Below, piece after piece: positions 51,021-63,700 of a stretch of 64,000 nucleotides of DNA (the stretch's first letter is position 1; every line of letters begins with the position of its first letter). This DNA is from Auanema rhodensis. Taxonomy: Eukaryota; Nematoda; Chromadorea; Rhabditida; Rhabditidae. The notes beneath the pieces were generated by a model, which saw only the letters and a program-made list of their open reading frames with translations, was not told where the DNA came from and did not search any database. Location: the NCBI GenBank assembly GCA_964057225.1, contig OZ059894.1, positions 23,156,476 through 23,220,475 of the forward strand. Reading direction: 5' to 3'. The translations under genes and the position numbers were made by a program.

Positions 51021-54000
51021 ATAAAGAGATGCGGTTTTCAAAATTAGATTCCCCATGTCCGTATTAGTCTAAAAACAAATTTTTATTGATATTGGTGCAT
51101 GGTAACCATGACTTTGAAATTTACGTGAACTTTAATTTATGCTAATTAAATGTACACGTGATGTGCACTTGGTATGTAACTCGCTTCACGTGAAAGATAA
51201 AGAGATGCGGTTTCCAAAATTAGATTCCCCATGTCCATATTATTCTAAAAACAGATTTTTTTGATATTGGTTCATGGTAACCATGACTTTGAAATTTACG
51301 TGAACTTTAATTTATGCTAATTAAATGTACACGTGATGTGCACTTGGTATGTAACTCGCTTCACGTGAAAGATAAAGAGATGCGGTTTTCAAAATTAGAT
51401 TCCCCATGTCCATATTAGTCTAAAAACAAATTTTTATTGATATTGGTTCATGGTAACCATGACTTTGAAATTTACGTGAACTTTAATTTATGCTAATTAA
51501 ATGTACACGTGATGTGCACTTGGTATGTAACTCGCTTCACGTGAAAGATAAGGAGATGCGGTTTTCAAAATTAGATTCCCCATGTCCATATTAGTCTAAA
51601 AACAGATTTTTATTGATATTGGTTTATGGTAACCATGTCTTTGAAATTTACGTTAACTTTAATTTATGCTAATTAAATGTACACGTGATGTGCACTTGGT
51701 ATGTAACTCGCTTCACGTGAAAGATAAAATGATGCGGTTTTCAAAATTAGATTCTTCATGTCCATATTAGTCTAAAAACAAATTTTTATTGATATTGGTT
51801 CATGGTAACCATGACTTTGAAATTTACGTGAACTTTAATTTATGCTAATTAAATGTACACGTGATGTGCACTTGGTATGTAACTCGCTTCACGTGAAAGA
51901 TAAGGAGATGCGGTTTTCAAAATTAGATTCCCCATGTCCATATTAGTCTAAAAACAGATTTTTATTGATATTGGTTTATGGTAACCATGTCTTTGAAATT
52001 TACGTTAACTTTAATTTATGCTAATTAAATGTACACGTGATGTGCACTTGGTATGTAACTCGCTTCACGTGAAAGATAAAATGATGCGGTTTTCAAAATT
52101 AGATTCTTCATGTCCATATTAGTCTAAAAACAAATTTTTATTGATATTGGTTCATGGTAACCATGACTTTGAAATTTAAGTGAACTTTAATTTATGCTAA
52201 TTAAATGTACACGTGATGTGCACTTGGTATGTAACTCGCTTCACGTGAAAGATAAAGAGATGCGGTTTTCAAAATTAGATTCCCCATGTCCATATTAGTC
52301 TAAAAACAAATTTTTATTGATATTGGTTCATGGTAACCATGACTTTGAAACTTACGTGAACTCTAATTTATGCTAATTAAATGTACACGTGATGTGCACT
52401 TGGTATGTAACTCGCTTCACGTGAAAAATAAAGAGATGCGGTTTTCAAAATTAGATTCCCCATGTCCATATTAGTCTAAAAACAAATTTTCATTGATATT
52501 GGTTCATGGTAACCATGATTTTGAAATTTACGTGAACTTTAATTTATGCTAATTAAATGTACACGTGATGTGCACTTGGTATGTAACTCGCTTCACGTGA
52601 AAGATAAAGAGATGCGGTTTTCAAAATTAGATTCCCCATGTCCATATTAGTCTAAAAACAAATTTTTATTGATATTGGTTCATTGTAACCATGTCTTTGA
52701 AATTTACGTGAACTTTAATTTATGCTAATTAAATGTACACGTGATGTGCACTTGGTATGTAACTCGCTTCACGTGAAAGATAAAGAGATGCGGTTTTCAA
52801 AATTAGATTCCCCATGTCCATATTAGTCTAAAAACAAATTTTTATTGATATTGGTGCATGGTAACCATGACTTTGAAATTTACGTGAACTTTAATTTATG
52901 CTAATTAAATGTACACGTGATGTGCACTTGGTATGTAACTCGCTTCACGTGAAAGATAAAAAGATGCGGTTTTCAAAATTAGATTTCCCATGTCCATATT
53001 AGTCTAAAAACATATTTTTATTGATATTGGTTCATGGTAACCATGACTTTGAAATTTACGTGAACTTTAATTTATGCTAATTAAATGTACACGTGATGTG
53101 CACTTGGTATGTAACTCGCTTCACGTGAAAGATAAAGAGATGCGGTTTTCAAAATTAGATTTCCCATGTCCATATTAGTCTAAAAACAAATTTTTATTGA
53201 TATTGGTTCATGGTAACCATGACTTTGAAATTTACCTGAACTTTAATTTATGCTAATTAAATGTACACGTGATGTGCACTTGGTATGTAACTCGCTTCAC
53301 TTGAAAGATAAAGAGATGCGGTTTTCAAAATTAGATTCCCCATGTCCATATTAGTCTAAAAACATATTTTTATTGATATTGGTTCATGGTAACCATGACT
53401 TTGAAATTTACGTGAACTTTAATTTATGCTAATTAAATGTACACGTGATGTGCACTTGGTATGTAACTCGCTTCACGTGAAAGATAAAGAGATGTGGTTT
53501 TCAAAATTAGATTCCCCATGTCCATATTAGTCTAAAAACAAATTTTTATTGATATTGGTTCATGGTAACCATGACTTTGAAATTTACGTGAACTTTAATT
53601 TATGCTAATTAAATGTACACGTGATGTGCACTTGGTATGTAACTCGCTTCACGTGAAAGATAAAGAGATGTGGTTTTCAAAATTAGATTCCCCATGTCCA
53701 TATTAGTCTAAAAACAAATTTTTATTGATATTGGTTCATGGTAACCATGACTTTGAAATTTACGTGAACTTTAATTTATGCTAATTAAATGTACACGTGA
53801 TGTGCACTTGGTATGTAACTCGCTTCACGTGAAAGATAAAATGATGCGGTTTTCAAAATTAGATTCCCCATGTCCATATTAGTCTAAAAACAAATTTTTA
53901 TTGATATTGGTTCATGGTAACCATGACTTTGAAATTTACGTGAACTTTAATTTATGCTAATTAAATGTACACGTGATGTGCACTTGGTATGTAACTCGCT

Positions 54001-54715
54001 TCACGTGAAAGATAAAATGATGCGGTTTTCAAAATTAGATTCTTCATGTCCATATTAGTCTAAAAACAGATTTTTATTGATATTGGTTTATGGTAACCAT
54101 GTCTTTGAAATTTACGTGAACTTTAATTTATGCTAATTAAATGTACACGTGATGTGCACTTGGTATGTAACTCGCTTCACGTGAAAGATAAAATGATGCG
54201 GTTTTCAAAATTAGATTCTTCATGTCCATATTAGTCTAAAAACAAATTTTTATTAATATTGGTTCATGGTAACCATGACTTTGAAATTTACGTGAACTTT
54301 AATTTATGCTAATTAAATGTACACGTGATGTGCACTTGGTATGTAACTCGCTTCACGTGAACGATTAAGAGATGCGGTTTTCAAAATTAGATTCCCCATG
54401 TCCATATTAGTCTAAAAACAAATTTTTATTGATATTGGTTCATGGTAACCATGACTTTGAAATTTACGTGAACTTTAATTTATGCTAATTAAATGTACAC
54501 GTGATGTGCACTTGGTATGTAACTCGCTTCACGTGAAAGATAAAGAGATGCGGTTTTCAAAATTAGATTCCCCATGTCCATATTAGTCTAAAAACAAATT
54601 TTTATTGATATTGGTGCATGGTAACCATGACTTTGAAATTTACGTGAACTTTAATTTATGCTAATTAAATGTACACGTGATGTGCACTTGGTATGTAACT
54701 CGCTTCACGTAAAAG
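51021..54715 (+). repeat. 20-monomer HOR, copy 2 with an extra monomer (3695 bp)
   Basis: The markers are in the same order: TGTCCGTATTAG (51056), ATTATTCTAAAAAC (51242), CATTGTAACC (52681) and two GATGTGG monomers (53490, 53670 region). The distance between the second and third is 1439 bp here versus 1263 bp in copies 1 and 3. The extra 176 bp is a monomer at about 52441-52616 with ATTTTCATTG and CATGATTTTG. Its 3' part (54.19-54.7 kb) has GATTCTTCATG, ATTAATATTGG and GAACGATTAAG where copy 1 has other monomers. Confidence 0.82.
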
Positions 54716-57220
54716 ATAAAGAGATGCGGTTTTCAAAATTAGATTCCCCATGTCCGTATTAGTCTAAAAACAAATTTTTATTGATATTGGTGCATGGTAA
54801 CCATGACTTTGAAATTTACGTGAACTTTAATTTATGCTAATTAAATGTACACGTGATGTGCACTTGGTATGTAACTCGCTTCACGTGAAAGATAAAGAGA
54901 TGCGGTTTCCAAAATTAGATTCCCCATGTCCATATTATTCTAAAAACAGATTTTTTTGATATTGGTTCATGGTAACCATGACTTTGAAATTTACGTGAAC
55001 TTTAATTTATGCTAATTAAATGTACACGTGATGTGCACTTGGTATGTAACTCGCTTCACGTGAAAGATAAAGAGATGCGGTTTTCAAAATTAGATTCCCC
55101 ATGTCCATATTAGTCTAAAAACAAATTTTTATTGATATTGGTTCATGGTAACCATGACTTTGAAATTTACGTGAACTTTAATTTATGCTAATTAAATGTA
55201 CACGTGATGTGCACTTGGTATGTAACTCGCTTCACGTGAAAGATAAGGAGATGCGGTTTTCAAAATTAGATTCCCCATGTCCATATTAGTCTAAAAACAG
55301 ATTTTTATTGATATTGGTTTATGGTAACCATGTCTTTGAAATTTACGTTAACTTTAATTTATGCTAATTAAATGTACACGTGATGTGCACTTGGTATGTA
55401 ACTCGCTTCACGTGAAAGATAAAATGATGCGGTTTTCAAAATTAGATTCTTCATGTCCATATTAGTCTAAAAACAAATTTTTATTGATATTGGTTCATGG
55501 TAACCATGACTTTGAAATTTACGTGAACTTTAATTTATGCTAATTAAATGTACACGTGATGTGCACTTGGTATGTAACTCGCTTCACGTGAAAGATAAGG
55601 AGATGCGGTTTTCAAAATTAGATTCCCCATGTCCATATTAGTCTAAAAACAGATTTTTATTGATATTGGTTTATGGTAACCATGTCTTTGAAATTTACGT
55701 TAACTTTAATTTATGCTAATTAAATGTACACGTGATGTGCACTTGGTATGTAACTCGCTTCACGTGAAAGATAAAATGATGCGGTTTTCAAAATTAGATT
55801 CTTCATGTCCATATTAGTCTAAAAACAAATTTTTATTGATATTGGTTCATGGTAACCATGACTTTGAAATTTAAGTGAACTTTAATTTATGCTAATTAAA
55901 TGTACACGTGATGTGCACTTGGTATGTAACTCGCTTCACGTGAAAGATAAAGAGATGCGGTTTTCAAAATTAGATTCCCCATGTCCATATTAGTCTAAAA
56001 ACAAATTTTTATTGATATTGGTTCATGGTAACCATGACTTTGAAACTTACGTGAACTCTAATTTATGCTAATTAAATGTACACGTGATGTGCACTTGGTA
56101 TGTAACTCGCTTCACGTGAAAAATAAAGAGATGCGGTTTTCAAAATTAGATTCCCCATGTCCATATTAGTCTAAAAACAAATTTTTATTGATATTGGTTC
56201 ATTGTAACCATGTCTTTGAAATTTACGTGAACTTTAATTTATGCTAATTAAATGTACACGTGATGTGCACTTGGTATGTAACTCGCTTCACGTGAAAGAT
56301 AAAGAGATGCGGTTTTCAAAATTAGATTCCCCATGTCCATATTAGTCTAAAAACAAATTTTTATTGATATTGGTGCATGGTAACCATGACTTTGAAATTT
56401 ACGTGAACTTTAATTTATGCTAATTAAATGTACACGTGATGTGCACTTGGTATGTAACTCGCTTCACGTGAAAGATAAAAAGATGCGGTTTTCAAAATTA
56501 GATTTCCCATGTCCATATTAGTCTAAAAACATATTTTTATTGATATTGGTTCATGGTAACCATGACTTTGAAATTTACGTGAACTTTAATTTATGCTAAT
56601 TAAATGTACACGTGATGTGCACTTGGTATGTAACTCGCTTCACGTGAAAGATAAAGAGATGCGGTTTTCAAAATTAGATTTCCCATGTCCATATTAGTCT
56701 AAAAACAAATTTTTATTGATATTGGTTCATGGTAACCATGACTTTGAAATTTACCTGAACTTTAATTTATGCTAATTAAATGTACACGTGATGTGCACTT
56801 GGTATGTAACTCGCTTCACTTGAAAGATAAAGAGATGCGGTTTTCAAAATTAGATTCCCCATGTCCATATTAGTCTAAAAACATATTTTTATTGATATTG
56901 GTTCATGGTAACCATGACTTTGAAATTTACGTGAACTTTAATTTATGCTAATTAAATGTACACGTGATGTGCACTTGGTATGTAACTCGCTTCACGTGAA
57001 AGATAAAGAGATGTGGTTTTCAAAATTAGATTCCCCATGTCCATATTAGTCTAAAAACAAATTTTTATTGATATTGGTTCATGGTAACCATGACTTTGAA
57101 ATTTACGTGAACTTTAATTTATGCTAATTAAATGTACACGTGATGTGCACTTGGTATGTAACTCGCTTCACGTGAAAGATAAAGAGATGTGGTTTTCAAA
57201 ATTAGATTTCCCATGTCCAT
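54716..57220 (+). repeat. 20-monomer HOR, copy 3 (partial)
   Basis: This copy has ATTATTCTAAAAAC at 54937, CATTGTAACC at 56200 and the first GATGTGG at about 57011, +3519 from copy 2. It leaves the unit just after the second GATGTGG monomer, where GATTTCCC and TTTACCTGAAC follow instead. That is the entry into the final block. Confidence 0.8.
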
Positions 57221-60200
57221 ATTAGTCTAAAAACAAATTTTTATTGATATTGGTTCATGGTAACCATGACTTTGAAATTTACCTGAACTTTAATTTATGC
57301 TAATTAAATGTACACGTGATGTGCACTTGGTATGTAACTCGCTTCACGTGAAAGATAAAGAGATGCGGTTTTCAAAATTAGATTCCCCATGTCCATATTA
57401 GTCTAAAAACATATTTTTATTGATATTGGTTCATGGTAACCATGACTTTGAAATTTACGTGAACTTTAATTTATGCTAATTAAATGTACACGTGATGTGC
57501 ACTTGGTATGTAACTCGCTTCACGTGAAAGATAAAGAGATGTGGTTTTCAAAATTAGATTCCCCATGTCCATATTAGTCTAAAAACAAATTTTTATTGAT
57601 ATTGGTTCATGGTAACCATGACTTTGAAACTTACGTGAACTTTAATTTATGCTAATTAAATGTACACGTGATGTGCACTTGGTATGTAACTCGCTTCACT
57701 TGAAAGATAAAGAGATGCGGTTTTCAAAATTAGATTCCCCATGTCCATATTAGTCTAAAAACAAATTTTTATTGATATTGGTGCATGGTAACCATGACTT
57801 TGAAATTTACGTGAACTTTAATTTATGCTAATTAAATGTAAACGTGATGTGCACTTGGTATGTAACTCGCTTCACGTGAAAGATAAAAAGATACGGTTTT
57901 CAAAATTAGATTCCACATGTCCATATTAGTCTAAAAACAAATTTTTATTGATATTGGTTCATGGTAACCATGACTTTGAAATTTAAGTGAACTTTAATTT
58001 ATGCTAATTAAATGTACACGTGATGTGCACTTGGTATGTAACTCGCTTCACGTGAAAGATAAAGAGATGCGGTTTTCAAAATTAGATTCCCCATGTCCAT
58101 ATTAGTCTAAAAACAAATTTTTATTGATATTGGTTCATGGTAACCATGACTTTCAAATTTACGTGAACTTTAATTTATGCTAATTAAATGTACACGTGAA
58201 GTGCACTTGGTATGTAACTCGCTTCACGTGAAAGATAAAGAGATGCGGTTTTCAAAATTAGATTCCCCATGTCCATATTAGTCTAAAAACATATTTTTAT
58301 TGATATTGGTTCATGGTAACCATGACTTTGAAATTTACGTGAACTTTAATTTATGCTAATTAAATGTAAACGTGATGTGCACTTGGTATGTAACTCGCTT
58401 CACGTGAAAGATAAAAAGATACGGTTTTCAAAATTAGATTCCACATGTCCATATTAGTCTAAAAACAAATTTTTATTGATATTGGTTCATGGTAACCATG
58501 ACTTTGAAATTTAAGTGAACTTTAATTTATGCTAATTAAATGTACACGTGATGTGCACTTGGTATGTAACTCGCTTCACGTGAAAGATAAAGAGATGCGG
58601 TTTTCAAAATTAGATTCCCCATGTCCATATTAGTCTAAAAACAAATTTTTATTGATATTGGTTCATGGTAACCATGACTTTCAAATTTACGTGAACTTTA
58701 ATTTATGCTAATTAAATGTACACGTGAAGTGCACTTGGTATGTAACTCGCTTCACGTGAAAGATAAAGAGATGCGGTTTTCAAAATTAGATTCCCCATGT
58801 CCATATTAGTCTAAAAACAAATTTTTATTGATATTGGTTTATGGTAACCATGACTTTGAAATTTACGTGAACTTTAATTTATGCTAACTAAATGTACACG
58901 TGATGTGCACTTGGTATGTAACTCGCTTCACGTGAAAGATAAAGAGATGCGGTTTTCAAAATTAGATTCCCCATGTCCATATTAGTCTAAAAACAAATTT
59001 TTATTGATATTGGTGCATGGTAACCATGACTTTGAATTTTACGTGAACTTTAATTTATGCTAATTAAATGTACACGTGATGTGCACTTGGTATGTAACTC
59101 GCTTCACGTAAAAGATAAAGAGATGCGGTTTTCAAAATTAGATTCCCCATGTCCATATTAGTCTAAAAACAAATTTTTATTGATATTGGTTCATGGTAAC
59201 CATAACTTTGAAATTTACGTGAACTTTAATTTATGCTAATTAAATGTACACGTGATGTGCACTTGGTATGTAACTCGCTTCACGTGAAAGATAAAGAGAT
59301 GCGGTTTTCAAAATTAGCTTCCCCATGTCCATATTAGTCTAAAAACAAATTTTCATTGATATTGGTGCATGGTAACCATGACTTTGAAATTTACGTGAAC
59401 TTTAATTTATGCTAATTAAATGTACACGTGATGTGCACTTGGTATGTAACTCGCTTCACGTGAAAGATAAAGAGATGCGGTTTTCAAAATTAGATTCCCC
59501 ATGTCCATATTAGTCTAAAAACAAATTTTTATTGATATTGGTGCATGGTAACCATGACTTTGAAATTTACGTGAACTTTAATTTATGCTAATTAAATGTA
59601 CACGTGATGTGCACTTGGTATGTAACTCGCTTCAGGTGAAAGAATTTGAAATTTTTTGAAAAAATTTTTGTCAAAATGTTTTTGGAAGCAATGTTGAGTG
59701 TACATGGAAACAAATTTTAATGATATTGGTGCATGGTAACCATGTCTTTGAAATTTACGTGAATTTTAATTTATGCTAATTAAATGTACATGTGATGTGC
59801 ACTTGGTATGTAACTCGCTTCACGTGAAAGATAAAGAGATGCGGTTTTCAAAATTAGATTCCTCATGTCCATATTAGTCTAAAACAAATTTTTATTGATA
59901 TTGGTTCATGGTAACCATGACTTTGAAATTTACGTGAACTTTAATTTATGCTAATTAAATGTACACGTGATGTGCACTTGGTATGTAACTCGCTTCACGT
60001 GAAAGATAAAGAGATGCGGTTTTCAAAATTAGATTCCCCATGTCCATATTAGTCTAAAAACAAATTTTTATTGATATTGGTGCATGGTAACCATGACTTT
60101 GAAATTTACGTGAACTTTAATTTATGCTAATTAAATGTACACGTGATGTGCATTTGGTATGTAACTCGCTTCACGTGAAAGATAAAATGATGCGGTTTTC

Positions 60201-60700
60201 AAAATTAGATTCTTCATGTCCATATTAGTCTAAAAACAAATTTTTATTGATATTGGTTCATGGTAACCATGACTTTGAAATTTACATGAACTTTAATTTA
60301 TGCTAATTAAATGTACACGTGATGTGCACTTGGTATGTAACTCGCTTCACGTGAAAGATAAAGAGATGCGGTTCTCAAAATTAGATTCCCCATTTCCATA
60401 TTAGTCTAAAAACAAATTTTTATTGATATTGGTTCATGGTAACCATGACTTTCAAATTTACGTGAACTTTAATTTATGCTAATTAAATGTACACGTGAAG
60501 TGCACTTGGTATGTAACTCGCTTCACGTGAAAGATAAAGAGATGCGGTTTTCAAAATTAGATTCCCCATGTCCGTATTAGTCTAAAAACAAATTTTTATT
60601 GATATTGGTTCATGGTAACCATGACTTTGAAATTTACGTGAACTTTAATTTATGCTAACTAAATGTACACGTGATGTGCACTTGGTATGTAACTCGCTTC
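57221..60700 (+). repeat. Terminal 20-monomer HOR (3531 bp), copy 1
   Basis: Most of this block recurs at +3531 and its first part at +4059; the difference is one tandem 3-monomer (528-bp) duplication at about 57.8-58.8 kb, single in copy 2. Markers of that 3-mer, each twice here, are AATGTAAACGTG (57843/58371 region), AAGATACGG, TTCCACATG, TTTAAGTGAAC, CTTTCAAATTT and GTGAAGTGC. From about 58650 to 60700 it matches 25.2-27.25 kb at offset 33446. Confidence 0.8.
59644..59707 (+). other. 64-bp non-satellite segment in hybrid monomer 3
   Basis: Base-for-base identical to the copies at 24427 and 26198 with the same junctions, 33446 bp downstream of the latter. Confidence 0.88.
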
Positions 60701-63700
60701 ACGTGAAAGATAAAGAGATGCGGTTTTCAAAATTAGATTCCCCATGTCCATATTAGTCTAAAAACAAATTTTTATTGATATTGGTTCATGGTAACCATGA
60801 CTTTGAAATTTACCTGAACTTTAATTTATGCTAATTAAATGTACACGTGATGTGCACTTGGTATGTAACTCGCTTCACTTGAAAGATAAAGAGATGCGGT
60901 TTTCAAAATTAGATTCCCCATGTCCATATTAGTCTAAAAACATATTTTTATTGATATTGGTTCATGGTAACCATGACTTTGAAATTTACGTGAACTTTAA
61001 TTTATGCTAATTAAATGTACACGTGATGTGCACTTGGTATGTAACTCGCTTCACGTGAAAGATAAAGAGATGTGGTTTTCAAAATTAGATTCCCCATGTC
61101 CATATTAGTCTAAAAACAAATTTTTATTGATATTGGTTCATGGTAACCATGACTTTGAAATTTACGTGAACTTTAATTTATGCTAATTAAATGTACACGT
61201 GATGTGCACTTGGTATGTAACTCGCTTCACGTGAAAGATAAAGAGATGTGGTTTTCAAAATTAGATTTCCCATGTCCATATTAGTCTAAAAACAAATTTT
61301 TATTGATATTGGTTCATGGTAACCATGACTTTGAAATTTACCTGAACTTTAATTTATGCTAATTAAATGTACACGTGATGTGCACTTGGTATGTAACTCG
61401 CTTCACGTGAAAGATAAAGAGATGCGGTTTTCAAAATTAGATTCCCCATGTCCATATTAGTCTAAAAACATATTTTTATTGATATTGGTTCATGGTAACC
61501 ATGACTTTGAAATTTACGTGAACTTTAATTTATGCTAATTAAATGTACACGTGATGTGCACTTGGTATGTAACTCGCTTCACGTGAAAGATAAAGAGATG
61601 TGGTTTTCAAAATTAGATTCCCCATGTCCATATTAGTCTAAAAACAAATTTTTATTGATATTGGTTCATGGTAACCATGACTTTGAAACTTACGTGAACT
61701 TTAATTTATGCTAATTAAATGTACACGTGATGTGCACTTGGTATGTAACTCGCTTCACTTGAAAGATAAAGAGATGCGGTTTTCAAAATTAGATTCCCCA
61801 TGTCCATATTAGTCTAAAAACAAATTTTTATTGATATTGGTGCATGGTAACCATGACTTTGAAATTTACGTGAACTTTAATTTATGCTAATTAAATGTAA
61901 ACGTGATGTGCACTTGGTATGTAACTCGCTTCACGTGAAAGATAAAAAGATACGGTTTTCAAAATTAGATTCCACATGTCCATATTAGTCTAAAAACAAA
62001 TTTTTATTGATATTGGTTCATGGTAACCATGACTTTGAAATTTAAGTGAACTTTAATTTATGCTAATTAAATGTACACGTGATGTGCACTTGGTATGTAA
62101 CTCGCTTCACGTGAAAGATAAAGAGATGCGGTTTTCAAAATTAGATTCCCCATGTCCATATTAGTCTAAAAACAAATTTTTATTGATATTGGTTCATGGT
62201 AACCATGACTTTCAAATTTACGTGAACTTTAATTTATGCTAATTAAATGTACACGTGAAGTGCACTTGGTATGTAACTCGCTTCACGTGAAAGATAAAGA
62301 GATGCGGTTTTCAAAATTAGATTCCCCATGTCCATATTAGTCTAAAAACAAATTTTTATTGATATTGGTTTATGGTAACCATGACTTTGAAATTTACGTG
62401 AACTTTAATTTATGCTAACTAAATGTACACGTGATGTGCACTTGGTATGTAACTCGCTTCACGTGAAAGATAAAGAGATGCGGTTTTCAAAATTAGATTC
62501 CCCATGTCCATATTAGTCTAAAAACAAATTTTTATTGATATTGGTGCATGGTAACCATGACTTTGAATTTTACGTGAACTTTAATTTATGCTAATTAAAT
62601 GTACACGTGATGTGCACTTGGTATGTAACTCGCTTCACGTAAAAGATAAAGAGATGCGGTTTTCAAAATTAGATTCCCCATGTCCATATTAGTCTAAAAA
62701 CAAATTTTTATTGATATTGGTTCATGGTAACCATAACTTTGAAATTTACGTGAACTTTAATTTATGCTAATTAAATGTACACGTGATGTGCACTTGGTAT
62801 GTAACTCGCTTCACGTGAAAGATAAAGAGATGCGGTTTTCAAAATTAGCTTCCCCATGTCCATATTAGTCTAAAAACAAATTTTCATTGATATTGGTGCA
62901 TGGTAACCATGACTTTGAAATTTACGTGAACTTTAATTTATGCTAATTAAATGTACACGTGATGTGCACTTGGTATGTAACTCGCTTCACGTGAAAGATA
63001 AAGAGATGCGGTTTTCAAAATTAGATTCCCCATGTCCATATTAGTCTAAAAACAAATTTTTATTGATATTGGTGCATGGTAACCATGACTTTGAAATTTA
63101 CGTGAACTTTAATTTATGCTAATTAAATGTACACGTGATGTGCACTTGGTATGTAACTCGCTTCAGGTGAAAGAATTTGAAATTTTTTGAAAAAATTTTT
63201 GTCAAAATGTTTTTGGAAGCAATGTTGAGTGTACATGGAAACAAATTTTAATGATATTGGTGCATGGTAACCATGTCTTTGAAATTTACGTGAATTTTAA
63301 TTTATGCTAATTAAATGTACATGTGATGTGCACTTGGTATGTAACTCGCTTCACGTGAAAGATAAAGAGATGCGGTTTTCAAAATTAGATTCCTCATGTC
63401 CATATTAGTCTAAAACAAATTTTTATTGATATTGGTTCATGGTAACCATGACTTTGAAATTTACGTGAACTTTAATTTATGCTAATTAAATGTACACGTG
63501 ATGTGCACTTGGTATGTAACTCGCTTCACGTGAAAGATAAAGAGATGCGGTTTTCAAAATTAGATTCCCCATGTCCATATTAGTCTAAAAACAAATTTTT
63601 ATTGATATTGGTGCATGGTAACCATGACTTTGAAATTTACGTGAACTTTAATTTATGCTAATTAAATGTACACGTGATGTGCATTTGGTATGTAACTCGC

